Origin: Streptomyces sp. 8K308
GTDB taxonomy: Bacteria; Actinomycetota; Actinomycetes; Streptomycetales; Streptomycetaceae
Reading direction: 5' to 3'
Length of the DNA stretch: 57,071 nucleotides
Assembly (NCBI RefSeq): GCF_004348315.1
Contig: NZ_SMKC01000009.1
Span: 1 to 57,071, forward strand
Every line of letters starts with the position of its first letter. The stretch's first letter is position 1. The translations under genes were made by a program, and so were the position numbers. Of this stretch, positions 28,198-37,180 are shown one piece after another. The notes beneath the pieces were generated by a model. The model did no database searches and had not been told where the DNA came from. It saw only the letters and a list, made by a program, of their open reading frames with translations.

Positions 28198-30366
28198 GTG
28201 ACGCGCAGCGTGTACGTGACCGGCATCGGTCGGGGAGATGGCCGACAGGTGATCGAGCTCGGCATCATGGAGATGCTGACCCGACAGGTGGACCGCGTCG
28301 GGATCTTCCGGCCCCTCGACCACGAGGCGCCCGACCCGGTGTTCGGCCTGCTGAAGGGCCGCTACCGGCTCTCCCAGACGGCCGAGCACGCGCGCGGCAT
28401 GACGTACCCCGAGGCCGCCGCGCTCCAGGCCGAGCTGGGCACCGACGAGCTGGTCACCCGGCTGGTGGACCGCTTCCACGAGGTCGCCCGCGACTACGAG
28501 GTGGTGCTCGTCCTCGGCAGCGACTACGCCGACACGCAGCTCCCCGCCGAGCTGGCGCTCAACGCCCGCCTCGCCAACGAGTGCGGCGCTCCCGTGCTGC
28601 CGGTGGTCGCCGGCACCGGGCAGAGCGCCGAGTCGATCGTCGCCGACGTCCGCAACGCCCACCACGCCTTCGCCTCGCTCGGCTGCGACGTGCTGGCCAT
28701 GATCGCCAACCGGGTGCGGGACGACGAGGCGGTGCGCGCCGCCCGCGACCTGGGCGCCGGCCAGCTGCCGGTCCCCGTCTACGTGCTGCCCGAGGACCCG
28801 GCGCTCTCGGCGCCCACGGTGGCCCAGGTGGCCGCCGCGCTCGGCGCCGAGACGCTGCGCGGCGACCCGACCGGGCTCGCCAGGGACGTGCGGGGCTTCG
28901 TCTTCGGCGGCGCGATGCTGCCGACCTTCCTGGCCGCGCTCAGCGAGGGCTGTCTGGTGCTGACGCCGGGGGACCGCGAGGACCTGGTCGTCGGCGCGCT
29001 GGCCGCGCACTCGGCCGGGTCGCCGCGCATCGCGGGGCTTCTGCTCACCCTGGGCGAGCGCCCCGGCGCGCGCACGATGGCGCTTGCCGAGCGGCTCGCG
29101 CCCGGCATCCCGGTGCTCTCGGTTCCCGACGACTCGTTCTCCACGGCCACCGCGCTCTCGGGCCTCGAGGGGAAGCTGACGGCCGCCACGCCGCGCAAGG
29201 CGGAGATCGCGCTCGGCCTGTTCGAGTCGCGGGTGGACACGGCCGCCCTCACCAGCCGCCTCTCGGTGGCCAGGAGCGACAGGGTCACGCCGATGATGTT
29301 CGAGCACGAACTGATCGAGCGGTCCCGCGCCGACCGCAGGCACGTGGTGCTGCCGGAGGGCACCGAGGAGCGGGTGCTGCGCGCGGCCGAGGTGCTGCTG
29401 CGCCGCAACGTGTGCGACCTGACGTTGCTCGGCCCGGGGGCCGCGGTGCGCAAGGCGGTCGCCGACCTCGGCCTCGACCTGCGGCTGCTCGACGCGGGCG
29501 AGGCGGCGGACGGCGGCGCCCCGATGCCCAGCGTCCGCGTCGTCGACCCCGAGACCTCCCCGCTGCGTGAACGGTTCGCCGAGCGCTACGCCGCGCTGCG
29601 CGCCCACCGCGGCGTCGGCTACGAGCTGGCGTACGACGTGGTGGCCGACGTGTCCTACTTCGGCACGCTGATGGTCGAGGAGGGACTGGCCGACGGCATG
29701 GTGTCGGGCGCCGCGCACTCGACGGCGGCGACCATCCGTCCGGCGTTCGAGGTGATCAAGACAAGGCCCGGCGCCTCGATCGTCTCCTCGGTGTTCTTCA
29801 TGTGCCTGGCCGACCGGGTGCTGGTCTACGGCGACTGCGCGGTCAACCCGGACCCGGACGCGGCCCAGCTCGCCGACATAGCCATCCAGTCGGCGGTCAC
29901 CGCGGCCGGCTTCGGCGTCGAGCCCCGGGTCGCGATGCTGTCGTACTCGACCGGCACCTCAGGCTCGGGGGCCGACGTCGACAAGGTGCGGGAGGCCACC
30001 GGGATCGTCCGGCGGCTGCGGCCCGACCTGCTGGTGGAGGGTCCGATCCAGTACGACGCGGCCGTCGAGCCCACGGTGGCGGCGGCGAAGCTACCGGGAT
30101 CGCCGGTGGCCGGCAAGGCCACGGTGCTGGTCTTCCCCGACCTCAACACCGGCAACAACACGTACAAGGCGGTGCAGCGCTCGGCGGGCGCGGTGGCCGT
30201 GGGCCCCGTGCTCCAGGGGCTGCGCAAGCCGGTGAACGACCTGTCGCGCGGCGCGCTGGTGCAGGACATCGTCAACACCGTGGCAATCACCGCCATCCAG
30301 GCCCAGCAGGCGCGCACCGACAAGAAGGACAAGGCGGCCTCGATGAAGGAAGGCGGCGCGGCATGA
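28198..30366 (+). CDS. pta: Phosphate acetyltransferase, long form
   Basis: Converts acetyl-CoA and phosphate to acetyl phosphate (EC 2.3.1.8), working with AckA in acetate overflow and uptake. 722 aa from GTG 28198 (weak AGGGA about nine bases upstream); the frame is open further upstream but that part lacks family similarity. Domains: P-loop-like N-terminal region (VYVTGIGRGDGRQVIELG; the usual GxxxGKT is degenerate), central DRTGG domain (about 210-330) and C-terminal PTA_PTB catalytic domain (VVLPEGTEERVLRAAE, GMVSGAAHSTAATIRPAF, MLSYSTGTSGSG, FPDLNTGNNTYK). Stop overlaps ackA start by four bases. Confidence 0.95.
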   Translation: MTRSVYVTGIGRGDGRQVIELGIMEMLTRQVDRVGIFRPLDHEAPDPVFGLLKGRYRLSQTAEHARGMTYPEAAALQAELGTDELVTRLVDRFHEVARDYEVVLVLGSDYADTQLPAELALNARLANECGAPVLPVVAGTGQSAESIVADVRNAHHAFASLGCDVLAMIANRVRDDEAVRAARDLGAGQLPVPVYVLPEDPALSAPTVAQVAAALGAETLRGDPTGLARDVRGFVFGGAMLPTFLAALSEGCLVLTPGDREDLVVGALAAHSAGSPRIAGLLLTLGERPGARTMALAERLAPGIPVLSVPDDSFSTATALSGLEGKLTAATPRKAEIALGLFESRVDTAALTSRLSVARSDRVTPMMFEHELIERSRADRRHVVLPEGTEERVLRAAEVLLRRNVCDLTLLGPGAAVRKAVADLGLDLRLLDAGEAADGGAPMPSVRVVDPETSPLRERFAERYAALRAHRGVGYELAYDVVADVSYFGTLMVEEGLADGMVSGAAHSTAATIRPAFEVIKTRPGASIVSSVFFMCLADRVLVYGDCAVNPDPDAAQLADIAIQSAVTAAGFGVEPRVAMLSYSTGTSGSGADVDKVREATGIVRRLRPDLLVEGPIQYDAAVEPTVAAAKLPGSPVAGKATVLVFPDLNTGNNTYKAVQRSAGAVAVGPVLQGLRKPVNDLSRGALVQDIVNTVAITAIQAQQARTDKKDKAASMKEGGAA

Positions 30367-31604
30367 CAGGGCCGACCCGGGTGCTGGTGCTCAACTCAGG
30401 ATCCTCCTCGGTGAAGTACCAACTGCTCGACATGCGCGACGAGTCCCGGCTCGCCGTCGGCCTCGTCGAGCGGATCGGCGAGCGCGTCGGCCGGCTCGCG
30501 CACACGCCGTCCGGCGGCCCCCGCCGCGAGCGCGAGCTGCCGGTGCCCGACCACGGCGCGGCGCTGCGGCTCGCGGCCGAGGAGCTGGCGGCCGACGGGC
30601 ACGGCGTCGACTCGCCCGAGCTCGCGGCGATCGGCCACCGGGTGGTGCACGGCGGCCAGTCGTTCACCGCGCCGACGGTGGTGGACGACACGGTGCTGGC
30701 GGAGATCGAGCGCCTCGTGCCGCTCGCCCCGCTGCACAACCCGGCCAACCTGGCGGGCATCCGCACCGCGCGCTCGCTCAACCCGGACGTCCCACAGGTG
30801 GCCGTGTTCGACACCGCGTTCCACACCACCATGCCGGAGCACGCGGCCCGTTACGCCATCGACGTGGCGACCGCCGACCGGCACCTGATCCGCCGCTACG
30901 GATTCCACGGCACCTCGCACGCCTACGTGTCGCGCCGCACGGCAGCGTTGCTCGGCCGGGACCCGTCCGAGGTCAACGTGATCGTGCTGCACCTGGGCAA
31001 CGGCGCCTCGGCCTCGGCGGTCGCCGGCGGCCGCTGCGTCGACACCTCGATGGGCCTGACGCCGCTTGAGGGCCTGGTGATGGGCACCCGCTCGGGCGAC
31101 GTGGACCCGGCGGTGGTGTTCCACCTGGCGCGGGTGGCCGGGATGCCGGTGGCGGAGATCGACGTGCTGCTCAACAAGCGGTCGGGGCTGCAAGGGCTCT
31201 GCGGCGACAACGACATGCGGGAGATCTCGCGCCGGATCGCGGCCGGCGACCCGGCGGCGCGGCTGGCGTTCGACGTCTACGCCTACCGGCTGCGGAAGTA
31301 CCTGGGCTCGTACGTCGCGGTGCTCGGCCGGGTGGACGCCGTCGCGTTTACGGCGGGCGTGGGCGAGAACTCGGCCGAGGTGCGGGCGGCGGCCGTCGCG
31401 GGGCTTTCCGGACTGGGAATCGAAATCGACGAGCGGCTGAACTCGGCGCGAGCCGGGGGGCCGAGGCTCATCTCCCCGGAGTACGCTCGGGTCGCGGTCG
31501 CCGTGGTGCCCACGGACGAGGAACTGGAGATCGCCACCCAGGCTTTCGCCCTGCTCGGCACCGGCCAGACACCACATTATTCCGGCACGGAACAAAACGA
31601 GTAG
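30363..31604 (+). CDS. ackA: Acetate kinase
   Basis: Interconverts acetyl phosphate plus ADP with acetate plus ATP (EC 2.7.2.1). ATG 30363 overlaps the pta stop (ATGA), giving 413 aa. ASKHA-fold signatures are complete: VLNSGSSSVKYQLL at the start, HRVVHGG, FDTAFHTTMP, RRYGFHGTSHAYV, HLGNGASASA, DTSMGLTPLEGLVMGTRSGDVDP and FTAGVGENS. Coupled expression with pta is expected. Confidence 0.97.
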   Translation: MTGPTRVLVLNSGSSSVKYQLLDMRDESRLAVGLVERIGERVGRLAHTPSGGPRRERELPVPDHGAALRLAAEELAADGHGVDSPELAAIGHRVVHGGQSFTAPTVVDDTVLAEIERLVPLAPLHNPANLAGIRTARSLNPDVPQVAVFDTAFHTTMPEHAARYAIDVATADRHLIRRYGFHGTSHAYVSRRTAALLGRDPSEVNVIVLHLGNGASASAVAGGRCVDTSMGLTPLEGLVMGTRSGDVDPAVVFHLARVAGMPVAEIDVLLNKRSGLQGLCGDNDMREISRRIAAGDPAARLAFDVYAYRLRKYLGSYVAVLGRVDAVAFTAGVGENSAEVRAAAVAGLSGLGIEIDERLNSARAGGPRLISPEYARVAVAVVPTDEELEIATQAFALLGTGQTPHYSGTEQNE

Positions 31605-31614
31605 GATCGCCAGC

Positions 31615-33045
31615 ATGCGCCGTTCCAAAATCGTCTGCACCCTGGGCCCAGCCGTCGACTCCTTCGAGAAGCTGAAGGCGCTGATCGACGCAGGCATGAA
31701 CGTGGCCCGGTTCAACTTCAGCCACGGCTCGCACGAGGAGCACGAGGAGCGGTACCACCGGGTCCGCAAGGCGAGCGAGGAGACCGGCGTCGCGGTGGGC
31801 GTGCTGGCGGACCTTCAGGGCCCCAAGATCCGTCTCGAGACCTTCGCCAACGGGCCGGTCGAGCTGCGGCGCGGCGACGAGTTCACCATCACCACCGACG
31901 ACGTGCCGGGCGACCGCACCATCTGCGGCACCACCTACAAGGGTCTGCCGGGTGACGTCGCCAAGGGCGAGACGATCCTCATCAACGACGGCAACGTCTC
32001 GCTCCAGGTCACCGAGGTGGACGGGCCGCGGGTCAGGACCATCGTGATCGAGGGCGGCGTGATCTCCGATCACAAGGGGATCAACCTGCCCGGTGTCGCG
32101 GTCAACGTGCCGGCGCTCTCCGAGAAGGACGTCGAGGACCTGGAGTTCGCGCTCCGCATGGGCGCCGACATGGTGGCGCTGTCCTTCGTGCGCAACGCGG
32201 AGGACGTGCGGGACGTGCACCGCGTGATGGACCGCGTGGGCCGCCGGGTGCCGGTGATCGCCAAGGTCGAGAAGCCGCAGGCGGTCGACAACATGGAGGA
32301 GGTCGTCCTGGCCTTCGACGGCGTGATGGTGGCCCGCGGCGACCTGGCGGTCGAGTACCCGCTGGAGAAGGTCCCGATGGTGCAGAAGCGGCTGATCGAG
32401 ATGTGCCGCCGCAACGCCAAGCCGGTGATCGTGGCGACCCAGATGATGGAGTCGATGATCACCAACTCCCGCCCCACCCGCGCCGAGGCCTCCGACGTCG
32501 CCAACGCCATCCTGGACGGCGCGGACGCGGTGATGCTGTCGGCCGAGTCCTCGGTCGGCCGCTACCCGGTCGAGACGGTCAAGACCATGTCCAAGATCGT
32601 GGTCGCCGCCGAGACCGAGCTGCTCTCCCGCGGCCTCCAGCCGCTGGTGTCGGGCAAGAAGCCCCGCACTCAGGGTGGTTCGGTGGCCCGCGCGGCCACC
32701 GAGATCGCCGACTTCCTGGACGCCAAGGCGCTGGTCGCGTTCACCAAGTCCGGCGACACCGCCCGCCGCCTCTCGCGCTACCGCGCTCCCCAGCCGATCC
32801 TGGCCTTCACCTCGGAGCCGGCCACCCGCAACCAGCTCACCCTGAGCTGGGGCGTCGAGACGACCGTGGTGCCGCACGTCAACCACACGGACGAGATGGT
32901 GGAGCTCTGCGACGCCGAGCTGTCCCGCCTCAACCGGTACGAGCCGGGCGACACGATGATCATCACCGCCGGCTCCCCGCCCGGTGTCCCCGGCACCACC
33001 AACATGGTCCGCGTCCACCACATCGGCAACCAGCAGGGCGTCTGA
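31615..33045 (+). CDS. pyk: Pyruvate kinase
   Basis: Last step of glycolysis, phosphoenolpyruvate plus ADP to pyruvate plus ATP (EC 2.7.1.40). 476 aa from ATG 31615, ten bases after ackA. Catalytic motifs: RRSKIVCTLGPA, NVARFNFSHGSHEEH, VLADLQGPKIR, VIAKVEKPQAVDN with the active-site Lys, MVARGDLAVEYP and the ATQMMESM block. The C-terminal allosteric domain ends PPGVPGTTNMVRVHHIG. Likely co-transcribed with pta-ackA or from its own promoter; ends at a strong two-way terminator. Confidence 0.97.
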   Translation: MRRSKIVCTLGPAVDSFEKLKALIDAGMNVARFNFSHGSHEEHEERYHRVRKASEETGVAVGVLADLQGPKIRLETFANGPVELRRGDEFTITTDDVPGDRTICGTTYKGLPGDVAKGETILINDGNVSLQVTEVDGPRVRTIVIEGGVISDHKGINLPGVAVNVPALSEKDVEDLEFALRMGADMVALSFVRNAEDVRDVHRVMDRVGRRVPVIAKVEKPQAVDNMEEVVLAFDGVMVARGDLAVEYPLEKVPMVQKRLIEMCRRNAKPVIVATQMMESMITNSRPTRAEASDVANAILDGADAVMLSAESSVGRYPVETVKTMSKIVVAAETELLSRGLQPLVSGKKPRTQGGSVARAATEIADFLDAKALVAFTKSGDTARRLSRYRAPQPILAFTSEPATRNQLTLSWGVETTVVPHVNHTDEMVELCDAELSRLNRYEPGDTMIITAGSPPGVPGTTNMVRVHHIGNQQGV

Positions 33046-33072
33046 GTCCCCCAGGTTCTCCTGGTAACGCGT

Positions 33073-33097
33073 GCGGGGCGGCCGATGGCCGCCCCGC
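33073..33097. terminator. Bidirectional terminator after pyk
   Basis: GCGGGGCGGCC (33073-33083), loop GAT, and GGCCGCCCCGC (33087-33097) form a perfect 11-bp stem between the convergent pyk and acidic-protein genes. Confidence 0.85.
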
Positions 33098-33112
33098 GTC
33101 ACGCAATCCGGA

Positions 33113-34456
33113 TCAACCCACCGTGGTGGGGCCGTCGTTGGTCATGTAGCTCGTCATCCCCCGCATCGTGAGCGTCCCGCCGAACTGGCCGGCCTGGGTG
33201 ACGAAGACATCGGTGAAGTAGGCGATCGGCAGGTCGAGCGGCGGCTGGTGCTCCGGGTCGAAGACCACCGGGATGACGCCGAAGAGATTGCCCTCGAGCC
33301 GCTCGGTGTACATCGTCACCGTGCCGCCCCTGAACGTCGAGTTGGAGCCCGGCTCCGTCCCGATGTGGTAGCGCACACCGTCCGGGGCGTCCACGATCTG
33401 GTGCAGGTCGCCGATGTCGATCTTCTCGGCGGTGAACTTCAGCACCTGCTTGACGGTGCCGTTGGCCGTGGTGACGTTGACGACGCCGTGGTAGTCGAGG
33501 CCGCGCAGCGTGAGGGAGGTGGCGTCCAGGTACCAGGGCTCGTCCGGCAGCACCAGCGCCGTCTGCTCGTCGGTGCCGGGCACGCTGAGTTCCTCGGGGC
33601 AGGGGAAGGGCAGCCGGCCCTGCTCGTCCGGCGCGAGCGGGTCGACCGTCTCGACCTCGACGGGCTCCCCTTCCTCGGCCTCGGCGTCTTCCTCCTCCTC
33701 GGCAGGCTCGGTCTCGGCCTCCGGCGTCTCCTCGGCGCTCGGCTCCTCCGTCTCCTCCGGCTCCTCTGCCTCGGCTGGCGGCTGGACGGCCTCCGGCTCG
33801 GACTCCTCGGGCTCTTGCGGCTCCTCAGGCTGTTGCGGCTCCTCCGACTCCTCCGGGTCCTCGGGATCCACCGGATCCTCGGGCTGCTCGTCCCGGCCCG
33901 GGGTAAGGATGTCGCCGATGGTGTCGCCCAGGTCCTCCAGGCTCTCGCCAAGCCCCAGCGGGTCCCAGGGGTTCGGCTCCTCCCCTTCGGCCGGCTCCTC
34001 TTCCCCGGCCTCGGCCCCGGTCTCGGTCTCCCCCTCGACAGGCTCGGTCTCGGCCTCCGGCTCCGGCTCCGACTGATCGGCCGCGGCGTCCCCTGTCGGC
34101 TCGGTCGTCGGCTCCTCGGCCGGTTCCTCCTCGGGCTCCGCGGGTTCCTCCGTCTCCTCAGGGGCCGGTTCCTCGGTCTCCTCCTCGGCCGGCTCCTCCG
34201 GCTCCTCCGGCTCCTCCGCCGGCGTCTCGTCCGACATCTCGACGCAGGGGCCGTCCTGGAACGGGTTCTCCGGCTGCTGCTCGGCCCTGGCGGCCAGCGG
34301 GGAGCCGAAGCCCACGCCCATCAACGCGGCGGTCGGCATGGCCGCCAGGGCGATGGCCTTCCCCACCGGCATCTGGAGACGTCGCAGCAGGGGTCTGCGC
34401 GGCGCGGCGTGCCGTGATCCCTCGTCGTCCGAGGTGGTTATCTCTTCACTCGGCAC
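33113..34456 (-). CDS. Secreted acidic protein with Glu/Pro-rich repeat region (DUF6230/DUF6114 cluster)
   Basis: 447 aa from GTG 34456, which lies within the end of the upstream gene (11-base overlap) and has AAGGGGAA just before it. Residues about 25-60 form a signal/anchor segment (LQMPVGKAIALAAMPTAALM, then LAARAEQQ). About residues 70-260 are dominated by Glu-Glu-Pro repeats (EEPEEPEEPAEEETEEP and similar), an extremely acidic disordered stretch interrupted by a short WDPLGLGESLEDL segment. The C-terminal 150 residues look folded: PWYLDATSLTLRGLDYHGV, TVKQVLKFTAEKIDIGDLHQ and FRGGTVTMYTERLEG. Third gene of an operon with DUF6230 and DUF6114 proteins; function unknown. Homologous operons are common beside pyk in Streptomyces. 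Confidence 0.78.
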   Translation of the reverse strand: MPSEEITTSDDEGSRHAAPRRPLLRRLQMPVGKAIALAAMPTAALMGVGFGSPLAARAEQQPENPFQDGPCVEMSDETPAEEPEEPEEPAEEETEEPAPEETEEPAEPEEEPAEEPTTEPTGDAAADQSEPEPEAETEPVEGETETGAEAGEEEPAEGEEPNPWDPLGLGESLEDLGDTIGDILTPGRDEQPEDPVDPEDPEESEEPQQPEEPQEPEESEPEAVQPPAEAEEPEETEEPSAEETPEAETEPAEEEEDAEAEEGEPVEVETVDPLAPDEQGRLPFPCPEELSVPGTDEQTALVLPDEPWYLDATSLTLRGLDYHGVVNVTTANGTVKQVLKFTAEKIDIGDLHQIVDAPDGVRYHIGTEPGSNSTFRGGTVTMYTERLEGNLFGVIPVVFDPEHQPPLDLPIAYFTDVFVTQAGQFGGTLTMRGMTSYMTNDGPTTVG

Positions 34457-34994
34457 CTTCGTTCCCCTTCCCCGGACTTTTCCCCCGCTCCGGTGCGGTT
34501 CCCTCGAAGGCCTCCAGCGCGCTGCCCGTCCCCCGGACATGGGCCGGCGGCTCCCCATCCGCCGCCGCGGCGTCCCGAGCCGCGGCCGGCCGCGCTTCGC
34601 CCGGCATCCAGGCGATGCTCATGGCCCCGCCGATCATGCTGAACAGGAAACCCATCAGGAAGCCACCGAAGTTGGAGACCACCAGGGAGACCAGAGCCAG
34701 CAGGATCGCGGCGACGCCCGCGAATATCCGCACATGCGGTTGGAACCATATGGTCAGCCCCAGCACGACCAGCAGAACGCCGATGACCAGAGATCCGGCA
34801 CCGGCCGTGGTGGCCATCCGAATGGTGAGCTGACCGAATGTCAGGTGGGCATACGGGAAGTAGGCGATGGGCAGTCCTCCTATGAGGACGAAGAGCCCGG
34901 CCCAGAACGGGCGCCGCCACCGGAAGTGCCGGAACGCGACGCGCCCCCGGGCGAACAGAGAGATTCTGGGCATTTCCTCGATCTTGGTGCTCAC
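34446..34994 (-). CDS. DUF6114 integral membrane protein
   Basis: 182 aa from GTG 34994 (GGGGAG nine bases upstream). About four transmembrane helices: FWAGLFVLIGGLPIAYF, a helix after RMATTAGAGS, HVRIFAGVAAILLALVSLVV and GGFLMGFLFSMIGGAMSIAW, followed by a soluble Ala/Glu-rich tail. The FRRWRRPFW-like entry RHFRWRRPFWAGL and HLTFGQLTIRM match DUF6114 proteins. Lies between the DUF6230 gene (110-base gap) and the acidic secreted protein (overlapping), so the three probably make one membrane-associated complex or surface layer component. Role unknown. Confidence 0.85.
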   Translation of the reverse strand: MSTKIEEMPRISLFARGRVAFRHFRWRRPFWAGLFVLIGGLPIAYFPYAHLTFGQLTIRMATTAGAGSLVIGVLLVVLGLTIWFQPHVRIFAGVAAILLALVSLVVSNFGGFLMGFLFSMIGGAMSIAWMPGEARPAAARDAAAADGEPPAHVRGTGSALEAFEGTAPERGKSPGKGNEGAE

Positions 34995-35104
34995 GGCACG
35001 TACTCCCCTGGTGGCGCGTTCAGTGGCGGGATGCACGATACGGCGGTGCGCCCTGGGGCAGAGAGGCGCGTCTCCGCTCCCTGCCCCAGGCGTGGTTCAG
35101 GCCG

Positions 35105-35725
35105 TCAGAAGCACTCCTCGTCCGAGCCCCGGTGCAGGCTCAGACTCAGGTCGGTCAGCCGGAAGGTGCCGGCGGACGTGGCCCAGGCGACCTGCTCGAC
35201 ATCCCAGAGCTGCGCCCTTTCCGACTGCTGCCCGAACGAGTTGGGATCCACGTCCGGGGTGTTCGGGTCGGGCCCACGCGTCATCTCGCCCACCGCCACA
35301 CCGATGTCGATGTTCGAGAAGACCGCCTGGGCGTTGAGCTGTTCCAGGTCGATGAAGAGGTTCTCCGCCGTCACCGGGTTGTCGGGGTCCGTTCCGGCGG
35401 TGATCCGCACGGTGACATCGCCGATCGGCGTGGGGATGACCACCGACTGGCAGAGGTCTTCGATGGTGGCGGAATCGAACGCCGAGACGGCGACGGGCCT
35501 GGAAGAACCGCTGCCACTCGGCGAGACGATCGTGCCGTACTGGTTGAAGCCGCGCCCGTCAAGGTAGTCGACACGCACCTTGAACTCCTGGCCGGACACG
35601 GAGAACGAAGCGGCCAACGCGCCCTGCGCGAGGGCGAGACCTATGGCAGCGGTTGCGGCCACGCTCGGCACCATGACGAGGCCGAACCGCCGCCATCTGG
35701 TGCCGCCGCGAGCCTCTGACTCCAT
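35105..35725 (-). CDS. DUF6230 secreted/surface protein
   Basis: 206 aa from ATG 35725 with GGAGGAAAG just upstream, an excellent ribosome site. N-terminal signal segment: GGTRWRRFGLVMVPSVAATAAI then GALAASFSVSGQEFKV. The mature domain repeats beta-rich phrases (AVSAFDSATIEDLCQS, AENLFIDLEQLNAQAVFSNIDIGVA) typical of DUF6230, a family once labelled as cholesterol esterase-like without experimental basis that I know of. First gene of the DUF6230-DUF6114-acidic-protein operon. The 477 bases upstream hold its promoter. Confidence 0.87.
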   Translation of the reverse strand: MESEARGGTRWRRFGLVMVPSVAATAAIGLALAQGALAASFSVSGQEFKVRVDYLDGRGFNQYGTIVSPSGSGSSRPVAVSAFDSATIEDLCQSVVIPTPIGDVTVRITAGTDPDNPVTAENLFIDLEQLNAQAVFSNIDIGVAVGEMTRGPDPNTPDVDPNSFGQQSERAQLWDVEQVAWATSAGTFRLTDLSLSLHRGSDEECF

Positions 35726-35993
35726 GACTTTCCTCCTTCTCGGACGAACTACTCCACGGACTCCGAAAAGCCGTGGCCTGCCAAGCCGTCCGGGGCCCTG
35801 GAGAGGAGAAGCACGTATCCCCGGGCTTGCACCCCGGCGACAGCCACTGACCGTCGATTGGACGCGGCTGACAGCGAAACAGGTCCCTCCGGCCCGTTCG
35901 GATCGGCGGGAACCCCCCTGCTCCGAGGCCGATGCGTGGCGTCATCGGCTGGGCCGATCGTGGTGCATCTCACGTCGCGGCACAAGGGGTTCG

Positions 35994-36007
35994 TTACTTG
36001 CGGGTAA
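35994..36007 (-). promoter_or_regulatory. TTAC-N6-GTAA dyad in DUF6230 operon promoter
   Basis: TTACTTGCGGGTAA is a dyad with TTAC/GTAA ends inside an AT-richer patch (35990-36030). On the minus strand it falls between a possible -35 (TTGCCA, 36017-36022) and the start region of the operon 270 bases downstream. The gap 35726-36137 contains no gene that I can support. Confidence 0.45.
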
Positions 36008-36137
36008 TAACGATGTGGCAAATAGATGGTGATCATGTGCCGACAGGCGGACCATCGCGGCCGAGCGAAAGCCGCAGACCGTCCACCAACCGGACACAAC
36101 TCCCGGGTAACCCCCTGCCCTTGTGACCGAATGTGAC

Positions 36138-36177
36138 GGCGGCCGCGATTGCCAAGTTTTGGCAAAGAGCGGCCGCC
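36138..36177 (-). terminator. Two-stage hairpin terminator of the thioredoxin-TPR gene
   Basis: Outer arms GGCGGCCGC (36138-36146) and GCGGCCGCC (36169-36177) pair; inside them TTGCCAA (36149-36155) pairs with TTGGCAA (36159-36165). It lies 25 bases past the stop of the gene at 36203. Confidence 0.75.
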
Positions 36178-36202
36178 TTGGGGTGTAGAAGAGGCGAACC
36201 GT

Positions 36203-37180
36203 TCAGAAGAGCACGCGGGAGAGCGCCCCGCGCGCGGCCACGACCCGGGGGTCGTCGGGGCCGACCACCTCGAACAGTTCGAGCAGGCGCACCCGCGCCG
36301 TCTCCCGGTCGTCCCCCGCCGTGCGCTGCACGGTGGACACCAACCGGCTGAAGGCGTCCTCCACATGGCCGCCGACGAGGTCCAGGTCGGCGCAGGCGAG
36401 CTGCGCGTCGACGTCGCTCGGGTTGTCGGCCGCGGCCTTGCGGACCTTCGCCGCGTCGGCGCCCTGCACCCGCTGGAGCAACCGCGCCTGCCCAAGGCCC
36501 AGTTTGGCCTCCAGGTTGGCCGGCTCGTCGGAGAGCACGTTCTCGTAGGCCTGGATCGCGCCGCCCAGGTCCCCGGCGTCGAGCGCGGCGTGCGCCGCGG
36601 CCAGCGTCGGGTTGGCCGGCGGCTGCGGCGGCCCGGCCTGCTGCTGGCGCGCCGCGGCCGCCTGCTCCGGGTCGACCGGGGTGCCGACGATCCCGAACCG
36701 CTGCTCGGCCGCCTCGATCAGCTGGTCAAGCACCTGGCGCACCTGCGGCTCGGGGGCCGCGCCCTGGAAGAGCGGCAGGGCCTGCCCGGCGATCACCGCG
36801 AACACCGCGGGGATCCCCTGGACGCCGAACTGCTGGAAGAGCATCTGGTTGGCGTCGACGTCGATCTTGGCGAGCACGAAGCGGCCGGCGTACTCCTCGG
36901 CCAACCGCTCCAGGATCGGGCTGAGCTGCTTGCACGGCTGGCACCACTCGGCCCAGAAGTCGATGACGACCGGCACCTCGGCGCTGCGCTGCAGCACCTC
37001 CTGCTCGAACCCGGCCTCGTCGACGTCGACGACCAGTTGCACGGCGGCAGCCGCCTGCTGCCCGCCCGGTTGGGCCGCCCGCTGGGCCCGGGCCTGCTCG
37101 GCCTTCTGCTTGGCCTCGGCGGCCGCCTTCACCGCGGAGAGGTCAACGGCTCCGCTCATGGACATGTTGCGTGGCTGCAT
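36203..37180 (-). CDS. Thioredoxin-TPR fusion (YbbN/CnoX-like co-chaperone)
   Basis: 325 aa from ATG 37180, with GGGGGAGA six bases upstream. An N-terminal Ala/Gln-rich coiled stretch (about 10-45) is followed by a thioredoxin domain (VVIDFWAEWCQPCKQLSPILE; active site WCQPC instead of WCGPC; cis-Pro GIPAVFAV), then a TPR-like helical part (ALDAGDLGGAIQAYENVLSDEPANLEAKLGL) and further helices. This is the layout of YbbN/CnoX, redox-linked holdases. Cytoplasmic. It is monocistronic, ending at a strong hairpin. Confidence 0.9.
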   Translation of the reverse strand: MQPRNMSMSGAVDLSAVKAAAEAKQKAEQARAQRAAQPGGQQAAAAVQLVVDVDEAGFEQEVLQRSAEVPVVIDFWAEWCQPCKQLSPILERLAEEYAGRFVLAKIDVDANQMLFQQFGVQGIPAVFAVIAGQALPLFQGAAPEPQVRQVLDQLIEAAEQRFGIVGTPVDPEQAAAARQQQAGPPQPPANPTLAAAHAALDAGDLGGAIQAYENVLSDEPANLEAKLGLGQARLLQRVQGADAAKVRKAAADNPSDVDAQLACADLDLVGGHVEDAFSRLVSTVQRTAGDDRETARVRLLELFEVVGPDDPRVVAARGALSRVLF

